A stretch of 24,048 nucleotides of DNA, taken from the NCBI GenBank assembly GCA_025352435.1, contig JANXTN010000255.1, forward strand, positions 1 through 24,048, read 5' to 3'. Shown here one piece after another: positions 8,804 through 17,456 of this stretch; the stretch's first letter is position 1; each line of letters opens with the position of its first letter. The translations under genes were made by a program, and so were the position numbers. The notes below the pieces were generated by a model. It was given only the letters and a program-made list of their open reading frames with translations. It had not been told where the DNA came from and made no database searches. This stretch comes from Ferruginibacter sp. GTDB taxonomy: Bacteria > Bacteroidota > Bacteroidia > Chitinophagales > Chitinophagaceae.

Positions 8804-8832
8804 AAAAAAAGGACAATTTTCATTGTCCTTTT
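8804..8832 (-). terminator. Rho-independent terminator after tRNA-Gln
   Basis: An 11-bp perfect stem (8807-8817 with 8822-8832, AAAAGGACAAT / ATTGTCCTTTT) with a 4-base loop begins 3 bases after the tRNA 3' end. On the minus strand the stem runs into a seven-T tract. It separates the tRNA from the GH13 gene. Confidence 0.9.
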
Positions 8833-8835
8833 GTG

Positions 8836-8906
8836 TTGGGTTACCAGGGTTCGAACCTAGACAAACAGAATCAAAATCTGTTGTGCTACCGTTACACCAT
8901 AACCCA
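8836..8906 (-). tRNA. tRNA-Gln (anticodon TTG)
   Basis: A full cloverleaf reads on the minus strand over 71 bases: acceptor TGGGTTA / TAACCCA (7 bp), T8 G9, D stem GTGT / GCAC with an AACGGTA loop, anticodon stem ACAGA / TCTGT around loop TTTTGAT (anticodon TTG, reading CAA), 4-base variable region, and T arm CTAGG-TTCGAAC-CCTGG. The discriminator is A (8836). CCA is not encoded and must be added after transcription. Confidence 0.97.
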
Positions 8907-8936
8907 ATCTTTAAACAGGTATTTCGTTTTGGAGTG

Positions 8937-8967
8937 CAAAAATAGGGGTTTTAAAAAAAAGTCCAAA
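8937..8967 (-). promoter_or_regulatory. Consensus Bacteroidota promoter of tRNA-Gln
   Basis: Minus-strand TTTG (8967-8964), a 19-base spacer, then TATTTTTG (8944-8937): an exact match to both elements of the Bacteroidota primary-sigma promoter with standard spacing. Transcription would begin near 8930, giving a 5' leader of about 25 bases to be removed by RNase P. It lies just past the cphA stop. Confidence 0.8.
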
Positions 8968-8982
8968 CTATTTTTAAAATAA

Positions 8983-11604
8983 TTATTCAGCTTCTTCTTT
9001 TTCTTTTAACGATCTTATTAAATCAATAGCTTCAGCTACTACATCGCACATTATTGTAATAAGTGAACCCGGTTTAGCAGTATTGTAAGCATGCATAATC
9101 GCTTCCTTTTCATTCAGTATTACTATTACAGGAATGCTCCTTTCTTTTTGGGAATTAATTCCTTCTATTAAAAGCTCTACAATATTTTCTGCAGTTCTGC
9201 CTCTTAAATGTTTATCCTGTCTTATGATTATTTCATCGAAATATTTTGCAGAAATTTCGCCCAGTTCCCTGATGTCTTCGTCTCTCCTGTCACCGGTACC
9301 ACTGATAATTCCCACTTTTGGTGACCCTTCCATTTTGCTTACAAAATCGCACAGTAATTGCAGTCCTGCAGGATTGTGCGCAAAATCAGCCAGAAATTTA
9401 AAATGCTTAAATTCAAAAAGATTTAACCTGCCGGGTGTTTGTGTGGGTGATGGAATAAATGTTTCGAGTGCAAGTTTAATATCTGCTACTTTGATATTTC
9501 TATATAAATAACAAGCAAGTATGGCAGGCAAAGTGTTCATTACGTTGTGTAATGCTTTACCACCGTAAGTGATGGGAATTTCAGATACTTTTTGCACCCT
9601 TATTTTCCAGGTGCCTTTCATAATGGTTACATATCCATTTTCAAAAACAGATGCAAGACCACCATTTTTGCAATGTTTAATTATGCGTGGGTTGTTTTCA
9701 TTCATACTAAAAAGTGCAACGTTACATTTAAGTTCTGTGCGCATGTCATAAACCAGATCATCATCAGCATTTAATATTGCATACCCATGCTTAAATACAG
9801 TTTCAGGCACTACAGATTTTACCTTTGCCATTTGTTTCAGACTATCAATCCCTCCTAGCCCCATATGGTCTGCGGCCACATTCGTTACAATGGCAATATC
9901 GCAGTTTCTAAAGGCAAGACCGCTGCGTAAAATTCCTCCCCGTGCAGATTCCAACACAGCAAAATCTACCGTAGGATCTTTTAATACAAATTGTGCAGAA
10001 GCAGGTCCCGTACAATCGCCTTTCATCATCATTTGATTTTGGATGTACACACCATCACTTGTGGTATAGCCTACTTTATAACCGGCAGCTTTTGCAATAT
10101 GTGCTACTAAACGGGATGTTGTCGTTTTTCCATTGGTACCCGTAATGGCAATTATTGGAATACGCCCCGTATTTTCCTTTGGAAAAAGCATGTCAATAAC
10201 CGGCTCAGCAACATTTCTTGCGATCCCTTCAGATGGTTCTATGTGCATGCGGAAACCCGGTGCAGCATTCACTTCCAGCACAGCACCACCATTTTCTGTG
10301 ATGGGCACTTTTAAATTAGGCGCCATAATATCAATACCACAAATATCAAGACCAATTATTTTACTGATCCTTTCAGCCATAAAAATATTGGATGGATGCA
10401 CTTCATCTGTAACATCGGTTGAAGTGCCGCCGGTACTGAGATTTGCTGTTGGTTTAACCAAAACCTGTTCTCCTTTTTGCGGAACAGTTTCTAAAGTGTA
10501 ACCTTTATCATCCAGCATCTTTTGGGTAAAATCATCTACCGTTATTTGAGTCAATACTTTTTCGTGACCGTAGCCCCTGCGTTCATCTTTGTTGGTTTCG
10601 TCTATCAACCATTGAATGGAATGTATACCATCACCGGTAACTGCGGCTGGTGTGCGCAATGCGGCACAAATAAATTTATAATTTACACACAGTAATCTAA
10701 AATCAAAACCGGTTATAAATTTTTCTACAATTACACTTCTACCATATTTTTGCGCAGCAGCTAATGCTGTTAATGCCTGCTCATAATTTACAATATTTGT
10801 TGTAGCACCTTTACCATGGTTTCCGTTCAAAGGTTTAAGCACGCATGGATAACCAATACTATCAATTGCATTTTTTAATTCATCACCGCTGCGAATAATA
10901 CTTCCTTTTGGTACAGGAATTTCAGCTGCACCCAGCAGCCTTTTCGTTTCATCTTTATCACCTGCAATATCCACGGCTATGCAACTTGTAGTTCCTGCAA
11001 TAGTTGCTCTTATTCTTTGTTGGTTTATACCATAGCCCAACTGCACCAAACTGCTTTTATTTAATCGAATAAAGGGAATGCCACGCTTCGCTGCTTCTTC
11101 TACAATACAACCTGTGCTTGGTCCCAAGCGGGTATCTTCCCTTAACTCACGCATACATTGTATGTCATCAGTGAGATCATATTCTTTTCCGGCTATCAAT
11201 GCCTCGCAAACTTTAAAAGCCGCCTTTGCGGCATATAATCCCACTGCTTCTTCCATGTAATCAAACACTACGTAATACTCACCCGTTTTACCGGTGCCAC
11301 GTGTGCGACCAAAGCCCATGTCCATACCTGCAAGCGTTTGCAATTCCAGTGCAATGTGTTCCATCACATGCCCCATCCAGGTACCTTCATCTACTCTTTC
11401 AAAAAACCCACCGGGCTTTAACTCGCTGCAACGGTGTGTATATAATGATGGTAATAATTTTTCCAGATTTTCTCTAAAACCTTCTATTTTATTGGTCGGC
11501 CTTTGTTCCATCTCTTCAAGGTCAAGCTTCATCTGTATCAATTTCCCCCGGCGTATGCTCCAGTAATTCGGACCTCTAAGTGCTTTTAACTCTACAATTT
11601 TCAT
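8983..11604 (-). CDS. cphA: Cyanophycin synthetase
   Basis: 873 residues, the usual length for CphA1. This cytoplasmic enzyme builds multi-L-arginyl-poly-L-aspartate, an insoluble nitrogen reserve, using ATP. Three parts are visible. The N-terminal domain (about 1-160) carries GHVMEHIALELQ with His79, Glu82 and His83; this domain is known in the family to be able to generate primers by hydrolysis. The ATP-grasp module (about 220-480, with VLKPLNGNHGKG near 252-263) adds Asp to the backbone. The Mur-ligase-like module (about 480-870, P-loop ITGTNGKTTTSRL near 485-497) adds Arg. All three look intact. The start gives MKIVELKALRGPNYWSIRRGK, the normal family N-terminus. No cyanophycinase gene lies next to it: the upstream neighbour is divergent and the downstream one is a tRNA. 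Confidence 0.96.
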   Translation of the reverse strand: MKIVELKALRGPNYWSIRRGKLIQMKLDLEEMEQRPTNKIEGFRENLEKLLPSLYTHRCSELKPGGFFERVDEGTWMGHVMEHIALELQTLAGMDMGFGRTRGTGKTGEYYVVFDYMEEAVGLYAAKAAFKVCEALIAGKEYDLTDDIQCMRELREDTRLGPSTGCIVEEAAKRGIPFIRLNKSSLVQLGYGINQQRIRATIAGTTSCIAVDIAGDKDETKRLLGAAEIPVPKGSIIRSGDELKNAIDSIGYPCVLKPLNGNHGKGATTNIVNYEQALTALAAAQKYGRSVIVEKFITGFDFRLLCVNYKFICAALRTPAAVTGDGIHSIQWLIDETNKDERRGYGHEKVLTQITVDDFTQKMLDDKGYTLETVPQKGEQVLVKPTANLSTGGTSTDVTDEVHPSNIFMAERISKIIGLDICGIDIMAPNLKVPITENGGAVLEVNAAPGFRMHIEPSEGIARNVAEPVIDMLFPKENTGRIPIIAITGTNGKTTTSRLVAHIAKAAGYKVGYTTSDGVYIQNQMMMKGDCTGPASAQFVLKDPTVDFAVLESARGGILRSGLAFRNCDIAIVTNVAADHMGLGGIDSLKQMAKVKSVVPETVFKHGYAILNADDDLVYDMRTELKCNVALFSMNENNPRIIKHCKNGGLASVFENGYVTIMKGTWKIRVQKVSEIPITYGGKALHNVMNTLPAILACYLYRNIKVADIKLALETFIPSPTQTPGRLNLFEFKHFKFLADFAHNPAGLQLLCDFVSKMEGSPKVGIISGTGDRRDEDIRELGEISAKYFDEIIIRQDKHLRGRTAENIVELLIEGINSQKERSIPVIVILNEKEAIMHAYNTAKPGSLITIMCDVVAEAIDLIRSLKEKEEAE

Positions 11605-11770
11605 GTTTGTTTTATTTCAAATGGCTTTAGTGATAGAAAAAAGGAAATTAGTGAAATGAATTTGTATTGCAAAAAAGAAAACCTTTGTCAATAGTCTCAA
11701 GTGAAGGCTAAAAATATTTCCCTTGCAAATTGGAAACTCCATTTATTTAACAGATTGAAACAGCACAAAA

Positions 11771-11801
11771 TTTACAAGCAACATCTTTTATAATAACTTT
11801 A
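11771..11801 (+). promoter_or_regulatory. Possible promoter of the T9SS cargo gene
   Basis: TTTA (11771-11774), 19 bases, then TAACTTTA (11794-11801): each element is one base off the Bacteroidota consensus, but the spacing is right. It ends 6 bases before the ATG at 11808, implying a very short or absent leader. Weak on its own. The remaining bases from 11605 hold nothing else I recognise. Confidence 0.35.
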
Positions 11802-11807
11802 CAGGCT

Positions 11808-13838
11808 ATGACGAGTAAACTGCTTTCGCTTTTATTTTTTTTATGTTTTGGTTTTAAAATTTCTTACAGTCAATGTACCACACTTGGGCAAACTCCTGCT
11901 ACTGCATTTCCGGTTTGTGGCACATCAACTTTTGTGCAACAGAATGTTCCCATCTGTACGAATAACAATTTGTATGTTCCCGGCTGTGACAAAGACGGAA
12001 CAGTTTATACAGACAAAAATCCATTCTGGTATAAATTCACCTGTTATCAAACCGGCACCTTTGGATTTTTAATAACTCCAAATGATTTATCTGACGATTA
12101 TGACTGGCAATTATATGATGTAACAGGGTTAGATCCGAATGCAGTTTATACCAACAGAAACATTATTGTTACAGGTAACTGGAGCGGCTCATCGGGCACA
12201 ACAGGTGCGGCTTCCGGTGGTGCAAACTTTATACAATGCAGCTCTGTACCTACTGATAACAAACCAAGATTTGCAGCAATGCCCACTCTTGTGCAAGGGC
12301 ACGAATACTTGCTGTTAATCAGTCATTACTCAGATTCTCAAAGTGGCTATACACTTTCGTTTGGAGGGGGCACAGCAAGCATTACTGATCCATTACTTCC
12401 ACGTTTGGCATCCGCCAATGCTCCTTGCGATGGTTCAGAAATCAGCATTAAAACAAATAAAAAGATGAAGTGTAATAGTCTGGCTGCAGATGGTTCAGAC
12501 TTTAAAATTGTAGATGCAAATGGCAATATTTTTTCGCCAGTCAGGACTGTATCTAACCAATGCAATAATGGTTTTGATATGGATTCTGCTACTATATTTT
12601 TAGCGAGCGCATTGGCGCCCGGCACATATAAAGTAAAAGCAAATAACGGTACTGATGGCAATACATTGAAAGATAATTGTGACAGATTAATTCCTGTGGG
12701 AGATTCTGTAAGCTTTACAGTTTTCCCTTTGTTTCCTACGCTGATGGACAGTTTAACGAAACCGAAGTGTGCACCACAAACATTGGAACTTGTTTTTAAA
12801 AAGAAATTAAAATGCAGCAGCATTGATGCAGGCGGTGGCGATTTTTTTATAACGGGTCCATATCCTGTAAATATTACAGCAGCCACAACCAATTGTGTGG
12901 ACGGCAAAGCCGATAAAATTATTTTGCAACTAAGCTCCCCTTTGCAGGCCGGTGGAAATTTTAAAGTGAATCTTCAAACAGGTCCCGATGGAAACACCTT
13001 ACAGGATGAATGTGATGTGCAAACTCCTTTGCCATCTGATGTAAGTTTTATTATAAAGGATACAGTAAATGCAGATTTTGGAAAAACAATTACTTATACC
13101 TGCACAGTAAATACCGTAAACTATACACATAGCGGCGCAAACTTGGTAAACATGTGGCATTGGTCCTTTGGCACTGCACCCGATAATTTTACACAAAACC
13201 CTGTAATTTCCTACAGCAATTTTGAACCGAAAACAACTACATTAATTGTGAGCAATGGCGTATGTTCAGATACAAGCACGCAAAAAATAATTTTTGATAA
13301 TTACCTCAAAGCAGATTTTGAAGTTACGCCTGTTATTTGTCCTGATAAAAAAGCTGCATTTACAAACACAAGTATTGGTACCATTACAGAATACAGGTGG
13401 GATTTTAAAAACGGTAATTTTTCCACACAAAAAGATCCTTTGCCGCAAGCATTTATTCCTTTGGATACAAAAGATTACAATGCTTTGCCTCAACTCATCA
13501 TCAAAAATAATTTTGGATGTTTTGATTCCATAGCAAAACCTATACAGGTTGTTTATACCTGTTTTATTGCAGTACCGAATGCATTTTCACCCAATGGTGA
13601 TGGATTAAATGATTTTTTATATCCACTTAAAGCTTATAAAAGTACCAACCTCAGTTTCAGTATTTACAACAGACTTGGACAGCGTGTTTTTTACAGTAAT
13701 AGCTGGCTAAACAAATGGGATGGAAAATTAAAAGGAATACCTCAAGACCCCGGAACTTACGTGTGGACACTCGATTACATAAACAGCGAAACCGGCCAAC
13801 ACGTAGTTGAAAAAGGAACGAGTATCTTGATAAGATGA
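11808..13838 (+). CDS. Large secreted protein with Ig-like repeats, PKD domains and a T9SS type B (CHU_C) sorting domain
   Basis: 676 residues with a signal peptide cut near residue 21 (ISYS before Q). An N-terminal Cys-rich domain (22-190, with FWYKFTCYQTGTFGFLITP and a GHEYLLLISHYSDSQSGYTLSF ending) resembles the beta-sandwich found at the start of many gliding-associated proteins. Two tandem copies of an Ig-like unit follow (about 193-308 and 309-425); both contain K-x-K-C-x-S, a G-(S/G)-DF-(K/F)-I strand, G-x-DGNTL-(K/Q)-(D/E)-x-CD and a VSF strand. Then come two PKD-like domains (about 425-500 and 500-590, HWSFGTAPDNF and YRWDFKNG). The last 90 residues are the CHU_C domain, with PNAFSPNGDGLND, which directs export by the type IX system. 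No catalytic motif is seen, so it is probably a surface adhesin or matrix protein. Confidence 0.88.
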   Translation: MTSKLLSLLFFLCFGFKISYSQCTTLGQTPATAFPVCGTSTFVQQNVPICTNNNLYVPGCDKDGTVYTDKNPFWYKFTCYQTGTFGFLITPNDLSDDYDWQLYDVTGLDPNAVYTNRNIIVTGNWSGSSGTTGAASGGANFIQCSSVPTDNKPRFAAMPTLVQGHEYLLLISHYSDSQSGYTLSFGGGTASITDPLLPRLASANAPCDGSEISIKTNKKMKCNSLAADGSDFKIVDANGNIFSPVRTVSNQCNNGFDMDSATIFLASALAPGTYKVKANNGTDGNTLKDNCDRLIPVGDSVSFTVFPLFPTLMDSLTKPKCAPQTLELVFKKKLKCSSIDAGGGDFFITGPYPVNITAATTNCVDGKADKIILQLSSPLQAGGNFKVNLQTGPDGNTLQDECDVQTPLPSDVSFIIKDTVNADFGKTITYTCTVNTVNYTHSGANLVNMWHWSFGTAPDNFTQNPVISYSNFEPKTTTLIVSNGVCSDTSTQKIIFDNYLKADFEVTPVICPDKKAAFTNTSIGTITEYRWDFKNGNFSTQKDPLPQAFIPLDTKDYNALPQLIIKNNFGCFDSIAKPIQVVYTCFIAVPNAFSPNGDGLNDFLYPLKAYKSTNLSFSIYNRLGQRVFYSNSWLNKWDGKLKGIPQDPGTYVWTLDYINSETGQHVVEKGTSILIR

Positions 13839-13881
13839 GATGCTGAATTGTGAACTGTGAATGGGACAATTGGTAATTGTG

Positions 13882-13964
13882 AATTTGGTATTAGCTTTTA
13901 ACTCTGCCTTTACAATTTAGGATGGTTTTGACTTCATGAATTCTGCATTATCCAATACCAAATT
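13882..13964. repeat. Long-armed imperfect inverted repeat with heptamer-like A/T repeats
   Basis: AATTTGGTATT (13882-13892) and AATACCAAATT (13954-13964) are perfect 11-base inverted arms 61 bases apart; weaker pairing continues outward toward AATGG / CCATT. The arms sit in low-complexity sequence made of degenerate 7-8-base units (GAATTGT, GAACTGT, GAATGGG on the left; ATTATCC, AATACCA, GTAATCC on the right). It fills the 160-base gap before the tryptophan dioxygenase gene. It is not a typical terminator, as no T tract follows. Confidence 0.5.
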
Positions 13965-13998
13965 ATCCATTACTAGGTAATCCATTAACTATAAACTT

Positions 13999-15063
13999 AT
14001 GCCACACCCACCAATATACTACAGCGAATATTTACAATTGAGTAAAATTTTAGATGCGCAGAATCCTGTAAGTTTTAGTGATGGGCATGAGCCGGCGCAT
14101 GATGAAATGCTGTTTATTGTTATTCACCAAGCATACGAGCTTTGGTTTAAACAAATATTATTTGAAGTAAATTCTGTTACGGAAATAATGGCTAAAAGCG
14201 CCATAGATGATAACTCTACAGATTTGCAGACTGTGGTACACAGGCTAAAAAGAGTAACCACTATTTTAAAAATACTGGTGCAACAGATTGATATTTTGGA
14301 AACAATGACGCCACTGGATTTCCTTGATTTTAGAGATAAGCTAAGGCCCGCATCTGGCTTTCAAAGCTGGCAGTTTAAAATTATTGAAGCAAGATTAGGG
14401 TTACAATTTGACCAGCGGCACGGGCAGGATTATTACACATCGCAATTAAATAAACAGGATATTGATTTAATAAAAAGTGCTGAAGAGAAAGAAACAGTTT
14501 TACAACTGATAAACAAATGGCTGGAAAGAATGCCTTTTTTTAAGGAAGATATTTTATGGCAAAACTATACATCTTCAACTGCGGAGATTACACCGCATTC
14601 TATAAATAATATTCATACATTCTGGATGGATTATGAAAATATTTATACTGAAGGTTTAGCCGAAGGCGAAAAAATAAACGCAGAACATTTTAAAAATATT
14701 TTTTTTAAAGAAACTTATTTTACAGAAAGATCGCTAAGTGCTGAAGCCTGTCGTTCTGCCCTGTTCATAATGATGTACAGAGGATACCCGATGCTGGAAC
14801 TGCCTTTTCAATTATTAGATACATTGCTTGAAATTGACAACCAGTTAGGGAACTGGCGTTATCGTCACATAAACATGGTTCGCAGAATGATAGGAAGCCG
14901 AATAGGCACAGGAGGAAGTACAGGAGCAGGTTATTTGCAGGGTGCAATGGATAAACATTATATCTTTAAAGAAATATCACAACTGAATAGTTTTTTAACT
15001 GACCGAAGAAAATTACCAAAATTACCAAAGGAAATAGCTGATAGGTTAGGCTACATCTCATAA
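13999..15063 (+). CDS. kynA: Tryptophan 2,3-dioxygenase
   Basis: 354 residues. The enzyme is a cytoplasmic haem protein that opens the indole ring of L-tryptophan with O2 to give N-formylkynurenine, the first step of the kynurenine pathway. Signatures seen: DEMLFIVIHQAYELWFKQI (His43 in the position of the substrate-contacting histidine), PASGFQSWQFKIIEARLG, and the C-terminal WRYRHINMVRRMIG with His290 as likely haem ligand, followed by GTGGSTGAGYL, the conserved glycine/serine loop. It is longer than the roughly 280-residue proteobacterial enzymes, mainly in the middle helices, closer to eukaryotic and Bacteroidota forms. No other kynurenine gene is near. A sensor kinase follows after 8 bases and is probably co-transcribed. 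I find no good -7 box just upstream. Confidence 0.93.
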   Translation: MPHPPIYYSEYLQLSKILDAQNPVSFSDGHEPAHDEMLFIVIHQAYELWFKQILFEVNSVTEIMAKSAIDDNSTDLQTVVHRLKRVTTILKILVQQIDILETMTPLDFLDFRDKLRPASGFQSWQFKIIEARLGLQFDQRHGQDYYTSQLNKQDIDLIKSAEEKETVLQLINKWLERMPFFKEDILWQNYTSSTAEITPHSINNIHTFWMDYENIYTEGLAEGEKINAEHFKNIFFKETYFTERSLSAEACRSALFIMMYRGYPMLELPFQLLDTLLEIDNQLGNWRYRHINMVRRMIGSRIGTGGSTGAGYLQGAMDKHYIFKEISQLNSFLTDRRKLPKLPKEIADRLGYIS

Positions 15064-15071
15064 TCTGTTTT

Positions 15072-17453
15072 ATGAATACAAAGTCTGTTGATTTTGAAAA
15101 AGCCTTTGAGGCGTTACCGGGCATTAATATTCTTATTGATATTGACAGACCTTTGTTTACCGTTTTGTCAGTTACGCAGGGTGTATTAGATATACAGCCT
15201 GAATTTTTTACCCGAGACTCAATTATCAATAAGCCTTTTTTTACCGCCTTTCCTCAAAGTAAGGGAAATCTTTCTTCAGCCGGTGAGGATCATATTCGTT
15301 CTTCATTTGAAACAGTAATTTTCGAAAAAAAGGCGCACCATCTAGAAGCGCAGCGTTATGAAGTATCGGGTATCAATGGTGGTTTTACTGAACGCTGGTG
15401 GAACGCTGTCAATAAACCCGTATTTAATGATAATGGTGAGATTATTTATATTATCCAATCTTCGGAGGAAATTACAGAACAGATATTTGCAAATAAAAGA
15501 ACAGCAGATTTTAAAGAGATAGACAAAGCCTATCAGCTTTTTATGAATGCTCCAGTTGCTGTTTGCATTGTAAAAGGTTCGGAATACATAGTTGAACTGA
15601 TTAACGAAGGCATGCGGCTGCTGTTAAAAAGAACCCATGAGGTACTTAACCGACCATTAATAGAATCCCTACCAGAAGCCGGTTTACAGGGACTTATAAA
15701 AATATTGGATACCGTGCGTATATCCGGGCAGCCTTATCAGGTTTCAACATTTCCTGCAACACTGCTTATTGATGGCGAAAGAAAAACGCTGTATCTGGAT
15801 CTTGTCTTTCAACCCTATCTAAATGGAAGCAACAGCAGTGACAGCAGCATTTTTTGCCAGGCACAAAATGTAACTGGACAGGTAATGGACCGAAAAAAAG
15901 TTGAGGAAATTACAAAGCGGTTAAATTACAGAAACGCCATTTTTGAAGCACAAAAAGAAGCAACACCTGATGCTGTAAATGTGGTAGATGCCAACGGAAA
16001 AATTATTTTATACAACAACCGTTTTGCACAGTTATGGAAAATGCCACAGGAAATTATTGATAGTAAAAATGATGAAGCAGCATTAAAACATGCCATGACA
16101 CTTTTAAAAGATCCTGAAGGTTTTATTAAAAGAGTGGAAACATTGTACCAGGAAAAAAAGGAAATAAGTTATGATGAAATTTACTTTAAAGATGGAAGGA
16201 TAATAGAAAGAAACGGTTCGCCCATCATAGGAGAAGATGGCGTAGATTATGGATGGGCTTGGTATTTTAGAGATATTACTGAAAGAAAAAGAGCTGCAGA
16301 ATTATTAGAAAAAAGTGAGGAACGAACACGTCTGGCTGTTGAAGCTGCAAGGTTGGGAACTTTTGATGTAAACATCATCGATCAAACAATTTTTTATACG
16401 CCGAGAGTTGTAGAAATTTTTGGGTTTCAACCGGGTGATGTTATTCCCTATTCTATTTTTATAGATTCAATTTATCCTGACGATAAAGCGATAAGACAGG
16501 CTGCACATGAAACCGCAAAAAAAACCGGAGAACTGTTTTATGAATCAAGAATTATCCTGCAGGATAAAAGCATAACATGGATCAGACTGAATGGAAAATA
16601 TTCTTTTGTAAATAATAAACCAGTATCATTTGTGGGTACGCTCCTGGATATAACAGAAGAAAAAAAAGCTGCAGATTTATTAGAATATAAAATTGCAGAA
16701 AGAACTTTAGAATTGAAACAGGCTAATGAGCAACTTAAACAATTTACTTATGCCGCATCTCATGATCTGCAGGAACCTCTGAGAAAAATAAGTTTCTTTT
16801 TAGACCGATTACTGGCAGGTTTAGGGCCATCTATAAGTGACGAAAATAAACAAACTGCAGAAAGGATTTTAAAAACATCTGCAAGAATGCGCAACCTTAT
16901 TGATGATCTTTTGCATTATTCCAACTCCACCTTTGGCGCAGTAACATTTGAAAATACAGATTTTACAGCAATTGCAAAAGATGTGTTGGATGATATGGAA
17001 GCCACGATTATAGAAAAAAATGCATTGATAAAATTGAATCATCTTCCTGTTATTTTTGGAGACCCTATGCAACTAAAACAATTGTTTCAAAATATAATTA
17101 GCAATGCATTAAAATACCAGAAAAAAACAAAAACCCCGGAAATTTTAATTAGTTCAGAAGTTGTAAAGAGAGAGTCGTTTATTGCCTCAGGCAATAATGA
17201 AAGGAATGAGGATAAGTTTCACAAAATTATCATTAAAGATAACGGAATAGGCTTTGAGCAGGAATATGCAGACAGAATTTTTAAACTCTTTCAACGGTTA
17301 CATTCAAAATACGAATATGAAGGAACCGGTATTGGACTTGCCCTTGTAAAAAAAGTTGTAGAAAATCATAATGGATTTATAACTGTAGAAAGTCAACCGG
17401 ATATGGGTACTACCTTCAATATTTACTTTCCTATTCTGCAAACGATAGAATAA
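15072..17453 (+). CDS. Four-PAS sensor histidine kinase
   Basis: 793 residues with no signal peptide or membrane segment, so a soluble cytoplasmic kinase. Order: PAS-like (about 5-138, ending in a TEQ linker), PAS-like (148-275), PAS (286-405, ATPDAVNVVDANGKIILYNNRF, then the DITERKRAAE linker), PAS_3 (416-532, LAVEAARLGTFDVN, then DITEEKKAADLL), a short coiled coil (about 533-556), HisKA with FTYAASHDLQEPLRK (phospho-acceptor His564), and HATPase_c (about 664-790) with N box NIISNALKYQ, G1 DNGIGF and G2 GTGIGLALVKK. There is no receiver domain and no response regulator in the window, so the partner is unknown. It starts 8 bases after the tryptophan dioxygenase stop, which suggests one transcript. 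Its 3' end converges on the cysteine desulfurase with 3 bases between stops. Confidence 0.92.
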   Translation: MNTKSVDFEKAFEALPGINILIDIDRPLFTVLSVTQGVLDIQPEFFTRDSIINKPFFTAFPQSKGNLSSAGEDHIRSSFETVIFEKKAHHLEAQRYEVSGINGGFTERWWNAVNKPVFNDNGEIIYIIQSSEEITEQIFANKRTADFKEIDKAYQLFMNAPVAVCIVKGSEYIVELINEGMRLLLKRTHEVLNRPLIESLPEAGLQGLIKILDTVRISGQPYQVSTFPATLLIDGERKTLYLDLVFQPYLNGSNSSDSSIFCQAQNVTGQVMDRKKVEEITKRLNYRNAIFEAQKEATPDAVNVVDANGKIILYNNRFAQLWKMPQEIIDSKNDEAALKHAMTLLKDPEGFIKRVETLYQEKKEISYDEIYFKDGRIIERNGSPIIGEDGVDYGWAWYFRDITERKRAAELLEKSEERTRLAVEAARLGTFDVNIIDQTIFYTPRVVEIFGFQPGDVIPYSIFIDSIYPDDKAIRQAAHETAKKTGELFYESRIILQDKSITWIRLNGKYSFVNNKPVSFVGTLLDITEEKKAADLLEYKIAERTLELKQANEQLKQFTYAASHDLQEPLRKISFFLDRLLAGLGPSISDENKQTAERILKTSARMRNLIDDLLHYSNSTFGAVTFENTDFTAIAKDVLDDMEATIIEKNALIKLNHLPVIFGDPMQLKQLFQNIISNALKYQKKTKTPEILISSEVVKRESFIASGNNERNEDKFHKIIIKDNGIGFEQEYADRIFKLFQRLHSKYEYEGTGIGLALVKKVVENHNGFITVESQPDMGTTFNIYFPILQTIE

Positions 17454-17456
17454 TAA

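Noticed and set aside
8703..8816. N-terminal extension of the GH13 reading frame by 38 residues
   Set aside because: It runs through the tRNA terminator and upstream of the predicted -7 box, lacks family similarity, and would hide the clear signal peptide that starts at 8702.
9134..11566. Several plus-strand open frames (up to 125 codons) opposite cphA
   Set aside because: They are shadows of the well-conserved cyanophycin synthetase; none has a plausible start context or recognisable protein features.
11605..11807. TTTG-N19-TAATTTCC upstream of cphA as a promoter
   Set aside because: The spacing is right but the -7 element misses two of the conserved bases; I do not count it.
12347..12907. 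186-codon minus-strand frame opposite the T9SS cargo gene
   Set aside because: It lies fully inside a gene with clear domains on the other strand and shows no protein family features.
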